NCBI GenBank assembly: GCA_963767835.1
Contig: CAVYFY010000002.1
Location: 186,001-250,000 of the forward strand
DNA: 64,000 nt
Direction: 5' to 3'
Source: SIAQ01 sp963767835
GTDB taxonomy: Bacteria > Planctomycetota > Planctomycetia > Gemmatales > Gemmataceae
A model generated the notes under the pieces. It had not been told where the DNA came from and ran no database searches. It saw only the letters and a program-made list of their open reading frames with translations. Shown in pieces: positions 1 to 8,692 of the stretch (position 1 is the stretch's first letter; each line of letters begins with the position of its first letter). Position numbers and translations under genes: made by a program.

Positions 1-907
1 GCTCAATCTTGTTGTGGTCAGGGCAATATGGAGGCAAGAAATGCAGTTTGATCTTGCCTGCCAAGTAGCCGCTCAAGGCCGCGTGGACAATGTCGCTTTT
101 ATGAATGCGATAGTTGTCACAGATCAGGTGCAAGCAGCGCTCCTTGGGATAATCTCGACGCAGGCGGTCGAGCAAGTCGAGAAACAGGTAGCTCGTCTTG
201 CGAATTCCTTCGACCCAGGTCACGATGCCGGTGCGGACATCAAGGGCCCCGGCCAGGTAACGCTTTTCATTCTTGCCTGGCGTGAGCACCTGTTTCTGTT
301 GGCCCGACACCATCCAGTCCAGGCCGATTTTCGGGTTCAGATGAATGTCCACCTCATCCTCGTAAAAGACCCGTTCGCCGCGCGGCGGCGTGTCGATCAG
401 ACGCCGCAGTTCCCGCAAACGCCTGGTTTTTGCCGACTTCGACCAAGGACAACCCACGATTGGCTTGGGGCGACCACGCCGGGCTTTGATCTGGGCCAGG
501 GCTCGGCTCATCGTGGTCGTATGAATGCGCACGCCGGTCAAACGCACCATCGTCTCGATCAACAATTTGCGCGTCCAAGTCGGACGACGCCAGCCATAAA
601 GTTCCGGCGAGTTGCTCACGATGCAATGCAGACGCTGCAAGTAATCTTCGCTGAGCTTTTCCTCGCCATTGTCGGTTCGGCCATCCTGCAAGCCCGCTTC
701 ACCATAGCGGCGAAATCTCGCTACCACTCGTCCAACCGTGGTGTGGTGCACTTGCAGAACTTTCGCGGTCTGGCGGGTCGAGCGTCCGTTGATCACATTG
801 ATAATCATCAAATAGCGCAGCCGAGTACCGGCGTTGCGACAATGGCGGAGCGATCTGCACAAACGCTCCTTGACACTGAACCGAACCTTCAGGACAATCA
901 TCTTCAT
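1..907 (-). CDS. IS630-family transposase, 3' end cut by window edge
   Basis: DDE transposase of the IS630/Tc1-mariner group, which moves its element into TA targets. From an ATG at 907 the frame stays open for 302 codons to the window edge. The last ~43 residues, visible in the second copy near 5.8 kb, would lie outside. The N-terminal ~120 residues contain helix-turn-helix DNA-binding segments (RQTAKVLQVHHTTVGR near residue 45). The catalytic domain shows YEDEVDIHL (first Asp), CDNYRIH (second Asp) and HNKIE (Glu) at the very edge. A terminal inverted repeat lies upstream at 999-1017; the 91 bases between start codon and repeat hold no gene. This copy looks functional as far as it can be seen. 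It is near-identical to the inverted copy at 5251-5921. Confidence 0.93.
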   Translation of the reverse strand, partial: MKMIVLKVRFSVKERLCRSLRHCRNAGTRLRYLMIINVINGRSTRQTAKVLQVHHTTVGRVVARFRRYGEAGLQDGRTDNGEEKLSEDYLQRLHCIVSNSPELYGWRRPTWTRKLLIETMVRLTGVRIHTTTMSRALAQIKARRGRPKPIVGCPWSKSAKTRRLRELRRLIDTPPRGERVFYEDEVDIHLNPKIGLDWMVSGQQKQVLTPGKNEKRYLAGALDVRTGIVTWVEGIRKTSYLFLDLLDRLRRDYPKERCLHLICDNYRIHKSDIVHAALSGYLAGKIKLHFLPPYCPDHNKIE

Positions 908-998
908 GGGAATTCCTCTCGTTCTCAAGAGCGTGCCTTGAGGGCACTTGTGGCGGAATCCCCATTTTTTATTGCGCTCCTGCGTACCCGTGCAGCTG

Positions 999-1017
999 AT
1001 TCACGCACGGTCATTTA
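999..1017. repeat. IS630 terminal inverted repeat, left copy
   Basis: The 19 bases ATTCACGCACGGTCATTTA recur exactly at 5934-5952. Read inward, the end is TAAATGACCGTGCGTGAAT, and the terminal TA fits the TA target preference known for IS630. It marks the 5' boundary of the first transposase copy. Confidence 0.85.
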
Positions 1018-1155
1018 GGTGGGCAGGCGAATGTGCAACAGGCCGAACTCCAGGGTCCACGCATCTAATCCTCACTATTTTCCCTCGGGGCCTTGAAAAA
1101 GACAAGGGAACAAGCGAATGATGGAGAAGACCTCGCCCGTTCATGGAGGTGATCT

Positions 1156-1671
1156 ATGGTAATGTCTTCCCGTCTTTCCAAGGCCAGCATTCGGAAATTC
1201 TTCGCCTCGTTGCCCGATCCCAGGAGACGACGCACTCGAGTCAAACATCCGCTCCTTACTTTGGTTGTGATTGCCTTATGCGGCACCATCGCCGGCGCGG
1301 ACAATTGGGAAGAAATTGTGCAGTTCGCAAGTGATCGCCACGATTGGTTGGCTCGTTTGGTGGATTTGTCCAAAGGCATACGTTCGCATGATACCTTCGG
1401 ACGCGTTTTCGCAGCCTTGAATTCAGTGGCCTTTCAGAAGTGTCTGCTGAACTGGGTGCAACGCCTACACGAAGTGACCAAGGGACAAGTGATCGCCATC
1501 GACGGCAAGGTGGCGCGTGAAGCCATGGCGCGGGCGGGCGATCAAGGCCCCATGACACTGGTCAGCGCGTGGGCTTCAGCAAACCATGTGTTCCTCGGGC
1601 AAGTGGCAGGGGCGAAGGGTTCCAATGAGTTGGGAGCCTTGCCCAAACTTTTGGAGTTGCTGGATCTACTA
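1156..1671 (+). pseudogene. ISAs1-family transposase, N-terminal fragment
   Basis: About 172 residues match the N-terminal half of ISAs1 (H-repeat-associated) transposases: an N-terminal SLPDPRRRRTRVKHPLLT segment, a LLTLVVIALCGTIAGADNWE hydrophobic stretch and the IDGK motif (first catalytic Asp) near residue 117. The family normally runs about 370 residues. Here homology stops at LPKLLELLDL, near 1671, and the frame continues only through unrelated sequence to a stop at 1746. The second half with the remaining acidic residues is missing, so it is inactive. The break coincides with the start of the serine-recombinase region. Confidence 0.85.
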
Positions 1672-1889
1672 GTAATCGACATTCTACGTTGGTATTCATT
1701 GCGCAACAAAAAGGAGAAACCAAATGATCACGTTGATACAAATTAGAATGGTTTCCGGCGTCGTGTGCAAAAACCCGACAATGGTAATATGCTGGTGGAC
1801 GAAGGTTGCAGCGAAATGCGAAGCGAGTCGTTGTTGGTCGAATATGCCGCGACTTACTTGGCGAACCGAGATGGAACGCGCAACTGACG

Positions 1890-3877
1890 GCAGCGCGCAG
1901 TTGGCCTGGGTGGCCTACGGAGCGGGTTGAAGTCATCGACGATGACCAAGGCATCAGCGGTCGCACCATCGAAGGCCGTGTGGGATTTCAGCGACTGCTG
2001 GCCGAAATCAGCCAAGACCGTATCGGCTTGGTGCTCGGGATTGAGATGAGTCGGCTGGCGCGTTCCTGCAAAGACTGGTATTACCTGCTGGAGCTGTGCG
2101 CGTTGTTTGGCACGCTTCTGGCCGATCAAGACGGTTTGTACGATCCGAGCAACTACAACGATCGACTCTTGCTGGGTTTGAAAGGGACCATGAGCGAGGC
2201 GGAGTTGCACTTGTTGCAGAGCCGCATGCTCCAGGGGAAGCTGAACAAGGCCCGACGCGGCGCATTGTTCTCGCATCCGCCGATGGGCTACATCCGCGAT
2301 GCCTATCAGGGAATCGTCATGGATCCGGACGAGCAGGTACAGCAGGTGGTACGCTCAGTCTTCGAGTTGTTCGCGGAACTGGGAACGGTCAATGCGGTGG
2401 TTCGTTACTTCCGCAAAAACGACATTCGCTTGGGCATTCGTCCTCACAGCGGCCCCAAGCGTGGCCAGTTGCAGTGGCGTGAGGCGTGTCGCAACACCGT
2501 GCGGAACTTGGTGCGTCATCCGATTTACGCGGGCGCCTACGCCTACGGCCGCTTCCAAGTCGATCCGTGCGCAAGCTGATGGGACGCGCGCAACGCTGGG
2601 AAGCCGATCCCGATGAGTGGCTGGTTCTCATCAAGGATCGTTTGCCGGCCTACATCACCTGGGAGCAGTACGAGAAAAACCGCCGAAAATTGGCCGATAA
2701 CCAGGCTCATGCCAGCAAGCGCGGCGCGCCGCGCAATGGAGCGGCGCTGCTGGGCGGCATGGTCCGCTGCGCCAAATGTGGCGGCAAAATGTCGGCCAGC
2801 TACGGCGGCCCCAAACGCGACTTCCGCTATAGCTGCGACAAGATCGGCGTCAAGAACCAGGGGCGGGGCTGTCAGACCATGGGTGGCAGCGCCATCGACA
2901 CGCTGGTGCGCGACCAGATCTTCAAGGTCCTGGAACCGGCGTCGCTCGAACTCTGTTTCCAGGCCGCTGCCCAGGCACAGCACGAACGCGACCGATTGCA
3001 CCGCCACTGGCAGCAACGTCTGCAACGCGAGCGCTACGATGCCGAGCTGGCACAGCGACGCTATGAGGCCGTCGACCCGAGCAACCGGCTCGTCGCAGGC
3101 AACCTGGAAAAACAGTGGGAAGCCGCCTTGCAGAGGCTGCAACAGGTCGAAACGGCTTATGCCAACTTCGTCGAGCAACAGCCGCAAGCCCTCACTGCGG
3201 CGCAAAAAAAGGACATTCAATCGTTGGCACAAGAAATTCCGGACCTGTGGAATGCAGACACGACACAACCTCTCGAGCGCCAGGAGATTGTCCGACTGCT
3301 GATCGAGGCCGTGGACGTCGAAATCCAGGGACACAGCGAACGCCTGGAGCTGACGATTCATTGGGCGGGCGGCTTTGCCAGTCGGCATGCCGGCACGCGC
3401 AAGATTCATCGCTTTGAGCAACTCTACGACTTTGATCGCCTGAACGAACGTGCCCGCGAACTTCGCAGCCAACGCTATTCGTGTCGGCGCATTGCGGAGA
3501 TTCTCAACAACGAAGGATTCCGTTCACCATTGCAAGGCGAGAGGATGTCAGCTCACTCCGTCCGCGCCTTGCTTCGCAACGATGAAAGATTCACCATGCC
3601 GATGCGAAGGAAGAGCTTCTCCCAGTGTCTCGATGAGGGCGAACGCTGGCTGCAAGACCTGGCCACCGAGTTGAAAATGCCCTATGGCTGCCTACACGCG
3701 TGGATTCGCCGCGGTTGGATCGTGAGCCGCCAGATCGCCGAGGCAGGCAGAATGCATGCAGTCAAAGTGAATTCCCAAGAGATGGCCCGTCTGCGAAAGC
3801 TCCGGGAGCACCGGCACCAATCCCCTTATGAAAAGCCGCCGTTGGCCCTCACGACTCCGCTCGTCTGCGGACGATGA
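1890..3877 (+). pseudogene. large serine recombinase, frameshifted and N-terminally decayed
   Basis: Site-specific recombinase of the large serine (resolvase/invertase) family. Visible parts in order: resolvase catalytic domain remnant with VLGIEMSRLARS and LLGLKGTMSEAELH; the recombinase domain (HPIYAGAYAYGRFQ); a zinc ribbon CAKCGGKMSAS...C...C; a long coiled coil; and a C-terminal segment seen in transposon-borne members. The first frame runs to a stop at 2579. The rest is in another frame from about 2565 to 3877, so a single-base shift near 2565 breaks it. Upstream of WPTERVEVIDDDQG the N-terminus with the nucleophilic Ser motif is not recognisable in any frame. Likely dead. Confidence 0.85.
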
Positions 3878-3914
3878 TACTGTCAACCGATTGCAAAAGT
3901 TGTGTGAAGGAGGG

Positions 3915-4575
3915 TGGTACTGTGCCCAAGCCATCGAAGTCGGCTGCATGGCCCACGCGCGCAATAAATTCAAGGAAGCGGACAGCACCGATCCGGAACG
4001 CGTGCTGGCGGCCAAGGCCTGGGTGCGCAAACTTCTACGACGTCGAGGACGAAGCCAACGCCATCATCGTCAAAGACAAGTTGACCGGCGCCGCGGCCGC
4101 TGCGATCCGCTTGCGCCTGCGTAAGGAACAATCCGTACCGCTGCTGGCATCGCTGCGTCAATGGCTCTTGGAGCAAAAAGAACAGGTGCTGCCCAAGAGT
4201 CCGATCGCCGCCGCCATCAACTACATGCTGAACCAGTGGGAAGCGCTCCACCGCTACACCACCGACGGCGACCTGCATATCGACAACAACATCAGCGAAC
4301 GCACGCTGAAGCTGATCGGCATGGGCCGGATCAATTGGTTGTTCCTGGGCAGCGACAAGGGCGGCCAGACCGCGGCGGTGCTGTTCAGTTTCACGGCGAC
4401 ATGCAAGCATCTGCGCATCGACACGTTCGCTTACCTGCGCGACATGTTCGAGCGTCTACCAACGCATCCCGCCGATCGTCTGGACGAGTTGCTGCCTCAC
4501 CGCTGGCAATTGGCCAGGCAAGCCACCGCCTCCACGCCCAACGCTCTCGCGCCAAGTGACGCGCATGTACCCTGA
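3915..4575 (+). pseudogene. IS66-family transposase (TnpC), C-terminal fragment
   Basis: The frame ending at 4575 carries the hallmark IS66 C-terminus: LHIDNNISERTLKLIGMGRI and NWLFLGSDKGGQTAAVL, followed by DELLPHRW. Upstream of about 4030 the homologous text (GCMAHARNKFKEADSTDP) lies in another frame, so a single-base shift separates the two parts. Everything N-terminal to the GC-AHARRKF-like motif is gone, about two thirds of the usual ~500 residues. No tnpA or tnpB partners are present. It abuts the recombinase upstream and the helicase fragment downstream. Confidence 0.88.
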
Positions 4576-4689
4576 TGCCTTCCGTCGCAAGACCGCAACG
4601 CGCGTGCATCACGTTCCCCGCGAAATCCATCGCCGCTGCACCACGTCCCCTGGCAACCCGCCCCCCCATTGGAGGGATGTAATTCACCG

Positions 4690-5251
4690 GACGGGAAGCG
4701 GTAATCGGCTTGGTCGAGCGGAAGCTCTCCTGCATCACAAACGACCGGCCCCTCATGTCCAACCCCATCTCGGACCATTTCGGGGTCGGACGACCGTACA
4801 GGTTCTGAGCGTTGTCGTAGAAGATGTTGACGGAACGTGTGTTCGCGTTTGAGCCATCGCTCTGGACGACAAGTTGGGAGAGCAGTTCGAGGGCAGACGG
4901 CCCGAGGTCTTGAGCCTCATCGATGAACATAGCGTGGCAGAGGGGTGGTAAGGGCTTGGTGGCGTTCCTCGCCAGATAAATCTTCGCCGCGCCGTTGTAG
5001 TCGAATCGGTCGTCGGCGGGCATTCGGATATTGAGCAACTGCCACAGCGCTCCGATGTGCCACAACTCCACCCGCTCGGTAGGAAACGGTCCCTTCTCGC
5101 CCTCGGCGGTCCAAACCTCGTTGATGTTATCCCAAATCAGCCCGGAGAGAGACTGGTTTGCAAACACGGCCCAAATCTTCAGGTCGGCCTGCTGCTTCAT
5201 CCGTCGCAGCGTTTTTACGAGCCAGTGAGCCATCACTGCTGTCTTGCCGCT
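4690..5251 (-). pseudogene. UvrD/superfamily I-type helicase fragment cut by IS630
   Basis: The minus-strand frame shows SGKTAVMAHWLVKTLRR (Walker A, at the very edge), FIDEAQDLGPSALELL (Walker B), QNLYGRPTPKW and ESFRSTKPIT (motifs III/IV region). This is typical of superfamily I helicases or nucleases with a PD-(D/E)xK or UvrD-like core. Sequence before SGKT is replaced at 5251 by the truncated IS630 copy. Homology ends after FRSTKPIT near 4690, next to the IS66 debris; the frame then runs on through unrelated sequence to 4391. It is truncated at both ends and cannot work. Orientation matches the coupled genes at 5950-7135, so it was probably the next gene of that operon. Confidence 0.7.
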
Positions 5252-5921
5252 GACCGGCGTGCGCATTCATACGACCACGATGAGCCGAGCCCTGGCCCAG
5301 ATCAAAGCCCGGCGTGGTCGTCCCAAGCCGATCGTGGGTTGTCCTTGGTCGAAGTCGGCAAAAACCAGGCGTTTGCGGGAACTGCGGCGTCTGATCGACA
5401 CGCCGCCGCGCGGCGAACGGGTCTTTTACGAGGATGAGGTGGACATTCATCTGAACCCGAAAATCGGCCTGGACTGGATGGTGTCGGGCCAACAGAAACA
5501 GGTGCTCACGCCAGGCAAGAATGAAAAGCGTTACCTGGCCGGGGCCCTTGATGTCCGCACCGGCATCGTGACCTGGGTCGAAGGAATTCGCAAGACGAGC
5601 TACCTGTTTCTCGACTTGCTCGACCGCCTGCGTCGGGACTATCCCAAGGAGCGCTGCTTGCACCTGATCTGTGACAACTATCGCATTCATAAAAGCGACA
5701 TTGTCCACGCGGCCTTGAGCGGCTACTTGGCAGGCAAGATCAAACTGCATTTCTTGCCTCCATATTGCCCTGACCACAACAAGATTGAGCGGGTCTGGGA
5801 GGACCTCCACGCCGATGTGACGCGCAACCATCGCCAACCGAACATGACAAAACTGATGGAGGCAGTTCGTTACCACCTCCGCAAGCGCAACCAACGACAA
5901 TACCGGCGAATCGCTGCATAA
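5251..5921 (+). pseudogene. IS630-family transposase, 5'-truncated second copy
   Basis: About 220 residues identical or nearly so to the catalytic part of the copy at 1-907, but on the opposite strand. It keeps the full DDE set (YEDEVDIHL, CDNYRIH, HNKIERVWEDL) and the C-terminus missing from the first copy. The N-terminal ~120 residues with the DNA-binding helices and the 5' inverted repeat are absent: IS sequence begins at about 5251, inside the Walker A region of the helicase fragment. The 3' inverted repeat (5934-5952) is intact. About 540 bp match positions 1-540 in inverted orientation with only a handful of mismatches. Confidence 0.9.
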
Positions 5922-5933
5922 CACCAGCTGCGA

Positions 5934-5952
5934 ATTCACGCACGGTCATTTA
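5934..5952. repeat. IS630 terminal inverted repeat, right copy
   Basis: Exact 19-base match to 999-1017, at the 3' end of the truncated transposase copy. Its terminal TAA supplies the stop codon of the minus-strand gene that ends at 5950. Confidence 0.85.
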
Positions 5953-6645
5953 GAAACGGACTCGGAACTCTTTTACTGGAACGCCCTGATTCTGAATCAC
6001 AGCCGCTTGCGGGTACTGACGAGTCCCGCAATCAATTGCAAATCCATCGTTTGAAACAATCGCAGTCAACAACACCTCTGTCGTATTGCAGAAAAGGTGA
6101 TGCAGGCTGAAGAACGCGGAATTGTGAGGGTTCTCGGCATCGTCATTGTTCTCCACTCTAAATCGTCCTTCTTGATCTGCCGGAACAAGTGCGTGCAACA
6201 TTAACCGAGAAACGCTTTCAACGACTTGCTTGACAATCATCAACCGCTCGTCGCGACGATCTTGCGAACGATCCTCGCCGATGAATCGGTTAGAACAAAG
6301 CTCTCCGATTCCATACTCACGCCAGTCTGCATTCCAGCAGCCCTCTTGTTGAATCAACTCGTTTCCCTCTCGCTCGAAATCTGCGAGGTCACTGTCATCG
6401 ATTTCAAATCGGAATCGAATGCTGCGGCATGGGTTGTTGTGGAAGTACCCCGTTGGAACATTCGCTCCATCGCTATCCGCAAACTCTGGTTCGGTCGAAG
6501 CATATCGGGTGAGCCAGACCCACTTGAGCTTTTCATTGCTGATTACCAGCGGCTTGAGGATGCGTGCCATCATCGTTTCAGCCCACAACTGGCTGTCGTA
6601 GGGAGCCTTAGCGGGGGCATAGATTCTTGTTTGTCTTATCGCCAT
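5950..6645 (-). CDS. hypothetical protein coupled to DrmD-like helicase gene
   Basis: A 231-residue soluble protein of no family I recognise: no signal peptide, membrane segment or clear catalytic motif. It has an acidic central region (FEIDDSDLADFEREGNE) and a mid-protein NRFIGEDRSQDRRDE stretch. The ATG at 6645 overlaps the TGA of the upstream helicase remnant by one base (TGATG), preceded by GGGAG, so translation was coupled and the gene belongs to that operon. Its stop codon TAA is formed by the first bases of the IS630 end, so the true C-terminus may have been longer. Role unknown; context suggests a phage-defence accessory protein. Confidence 0.7.
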   Translation of the reverse strand: MAIRQTRIYAPAKAPYDSQLWAETMMARILKPLVISNEKLKWVWLTRYASTEPEFADSDGANVPTGYFHNNPCRSIRFRFEIDDSDLADFEREGNELIQQEGCWNADWREYGIGELCSNRFIGEDRSQDRRDERLMIVKQVVESVSRLMLHALVPADQEGRFRVENNDDAENPHNSAFFSLHHLFCNTTEVLLTAIVSNDGFAIDCGTRQYPQAAVIQNQGVPVKEFRVRF

Positions 6646-7135
6646 CACTTCTCTCCCGCCATTCGTTCAGGGACCAAGAACGTCACCGCCACGGGGAACA
6701 TGCGGGCCTGTGGTTTAGCGAACCTTGCCCGGATCGCCGCCGTTTCTCTTTTGATTTCTTCGGGGATTTCCCTGGCCCTGACACGCATGGCGTCCTTGTT
6801 GCGCTCGAAGCGTTCTTGTTCTGGGTCATCGAACAGCGAGGGCTGGATGTACGCCGGGTCTTTGAGTTCGGCCTCGATGGACTTCTTGAGTTCTGTGAGG
6901 ATCGACTCAATGTCTTTGGCTTCCTTGTCGGCTCGGGCCATCAGATCCTTCTGAAGGCCATCGACCTTCTGCTTCATGCGGGCTTCCAGCGCCGAGGCCA
7001 GCGATGAAGTCAGCGTGGGATAGAGTTCAAGCAACTTGGTTTTCACCGCCGCCGAAGGTTCCTTCGACGTGGCTCCCGCCAGGGCCGATTCCGTTTGGCC
7101 GACATTCAACCGCCCGCCCCACTTTTGATCCTTGA
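6645..7135 (-). pseudogene. C-terminal remnant of a SNF2-type helicase, DISARM DrmD-like
   Basis: About 160 residues remain. They include a long charged coiled segment (LEARMKQKVDGLQKDLMARA), then IQPSLFDDPEQERFERN and REIPEEIKRETAAIRARF, ending RMFPVAVTFLVPERM. I recognise this ending from the C-termini of large SNF2-like helicases annotated as DrmD in DISARM systems. That attribution is from memory of the family, not a search. The ATPase motor and everything before about 7135 are missing, replaced by a transposase fragment on the other strand. The gene downstream (5950-6645) overlaps its stop by one base. Non-functional as it stands. Confidence 0.55.
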
Positions 7136-7136
7136 T

Positions 7137-7908
7137 GAATCCGCCTGTCGCAATGATCTCTTCGTGGAGCCGGAAGCTGAGGGGGTGAAGGTGAGCCTGC
7201 ACTGGAAACAGGCCGAAGCGGTCATGGATCAGGTGATGCGCACGGAAAAGGCCTGGCAGCAAACGCAAGAGGCCTTGCGTCTGTTCACGCCGGCCGGTGA
7301 GTTGAACAGCCGAGCGCAGGCCGAAGCGGTGCTGACCCAGACGTTGCCTGAGTTGCCCGACGCGGACTTTGCCAAAGCCAAACGTCTGCTGAGCAAGCCG
7401 CAGACACTCACGTATTTGGACGAAGTGCAACGCAAGTTGGCGGCTTTGCCAGGATCGACCGAGGTGAAAGAAGCAGCGGTGCGTGCCGAGGGGTTGCGTC
7501 GTCATCCGGAGTTGTTGGCGGGTGAAGGTATGTCCGCGCGGCACGCTGCGCGGGGTGTTGTTGGTGTGTAGCGTAATTCTGTCGAAAGCTGGCGAGGAAG
7601 GAAGCACGATGACCAAAGCAGTGCGGCACATTTTCCGTCATACCTGGCGTGCGAGCAGTCTGGTGGAGGGGATCAATAGTGTCTTGCGCATGCATCAGTC
7701 TCGGCATCGCAAGTTGACCCAAGGGTTGCTGGACCTGAAGCGTCTGTACTGGAACTGCCACACCTTCCGCACCGGGCGTCGCAAAGGAAAATCTCCTTAC
7801 GAACGGCTCGGCTTGGTGTTGCCCGAAGGAGTGGATTGGTGGGAACTGAGCAAAATGACACCTGAACAACTACGGGACAAACTGTCCGCATTGAATGGCG
7901 CCATTTGA
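7137..7908 (+). pseudogene. transposase fragment, family unassigned, frameshifted
   Basis: Two frames together give about 255 residues of a protein resembling C-terminal halves of transposases repeated in planctomycete genomes. The first frame carries LHWKQAEAVMDQVMRTEKAW and ELPDADFAKAKRLLSKPQT up to about 7555. The second carries SLVEGINSVLRMHQSRHRK and LKRLYWNCHTFRTGRRKG, ending TGA at 7906. A single-base shift near 7555 separates them. The 5' half is missing: the break at about 7137 is where the DrmD-like remnant on the other strand begins. I cannot name the IS family with confidence. Confidence 0.6.
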
Positions 7909-8328
7909 GAAAGTCCCCACGTCGAGATTTATCACGGGCCCGATTTTGAGTACGCCGAGGGCAGAATTTGGCGAGAAGGCGATGAGATTGAAGTTGAAGA
8001 CGGCATCTCGATAGCCGAGATTGTGCAACGGGTGACAACGATCAAAGCCCGGGAAAGAGAGCTTGAGACCCAGCAAAGAGAGATTGAGGAAAGAGAGCAA
8101 GCCAAGCGAAGAGAGCTTGAGGAAGTAATCGCCGAAAACAAAAAGGTGCAAGCCGAATTCCGCGCAAATCTCCAAACCGCGAAAGCGCTCCAAGCGGACA
8201 TTGCCGCCGACGCCATCGTCTCGAAGCTGCTGGAGCTTTGGCAAAGCGCCACCCCCGCGCAGCAAGATGATTTCCTGACGCGCGCAGAACTGCGGCGAAC
8301 TCTGTCGTCTGCGGGCAAAACGGGATGA
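7909..8328 (+). pseudogene. coiled-coil protein, 5'-truncated
   Basis: The open frame begins directly after the transposase stop codon (TGA 7906-7908) and runs 139 codons without a credible start at its head. It reads IYHGPDFEYAEGRIWREGDE, then a heptad-rich charged helix (ARERELETQQREIEEREQAK, about residues 45-100), then a short C-terminal domain with QQDDFLTRAELRR. The lack of a start and the abutment suggest that the transposon fragment removed the promoter and N-terminus. An internal ATG at 8023 could give a 101-residue product. Function unknown. Confidence 0.55.
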
Positions 8329-8427
8329 ACCATACGCGCCAGCTCACCCGGGTGCAGGCTCAATGCCCCTGCTACGCCGACCGCCTTCCTCGATTCGTTC
8401 GCCCTTCAGCCGCGCCGAAGTCTGTAA

Positions 8428-8610
8428 TCGCGTCCTGGACGTTCCGGCATCTCGCGCGGGGCCATCAGGAATCTGGAACAAGGCATCCGCTCGCCCTCAT
8501 GGGAAACCGTGCAGGCCCTCGCCGCGGCGCTCGGCGTCTCTTGCGAGGCGTTCCAGGCCGACCAGGGCGAGGCCGCGAAGAAGCCAGTAAAGCGCCGCCC
8601 GAAGAAATGA
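8428..8610 (+). pseudogene. XRE-type helix-turn-helix regulator, fragment
   Basis: Too short and lacking a start, but the frame reads GRSGISRGAIRNLEQGIRSP followed by WETVQALAAALGVSCEAFQ, which is the second half of an XRE/Cro helix-turn-helix domain including the recognition helix. A basic tail KKPVKRRPKK then leads to a TGA at 8608. A TAA at 8425 closes the frame upstream, so the first helices are lost or frameshifted. It is probably the remains of a small transcriptional regulator from the mobile or defence region. Confidence 0.55.
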
Positions 8611-8661
8611 AGCTGGCCAGCATCACCCCTTTCCGGCCCAAGAAATGAAGCCATCGCACAG

Positions 8662-8685
8662 CCCGGCACTGCGCCGGGCTTTTTC
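8662..8685 (+). terminator. intrinsic terminator
   Basis: GCCCGGC, a five-base loop ACTGC, GCCGGGC, then TTTTT: a 7-bp GC-only stem with a T run. It lies just after the regulator fragment on the plus strand and 8 bases beyond the stop of the convergent aldehyde dehydrogenase gene. Confidence 0.75.
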
Positions 8686-8692
8686 GTGCGTT

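Noticed and set aside
1..5952. Composite transposon bounded by the two IS630 copies
   Set aside because: The right copy lacks its 5' end and inner inverted repeat, and the cargo is fragments, so there is no evidence that the unit moved as a whole.
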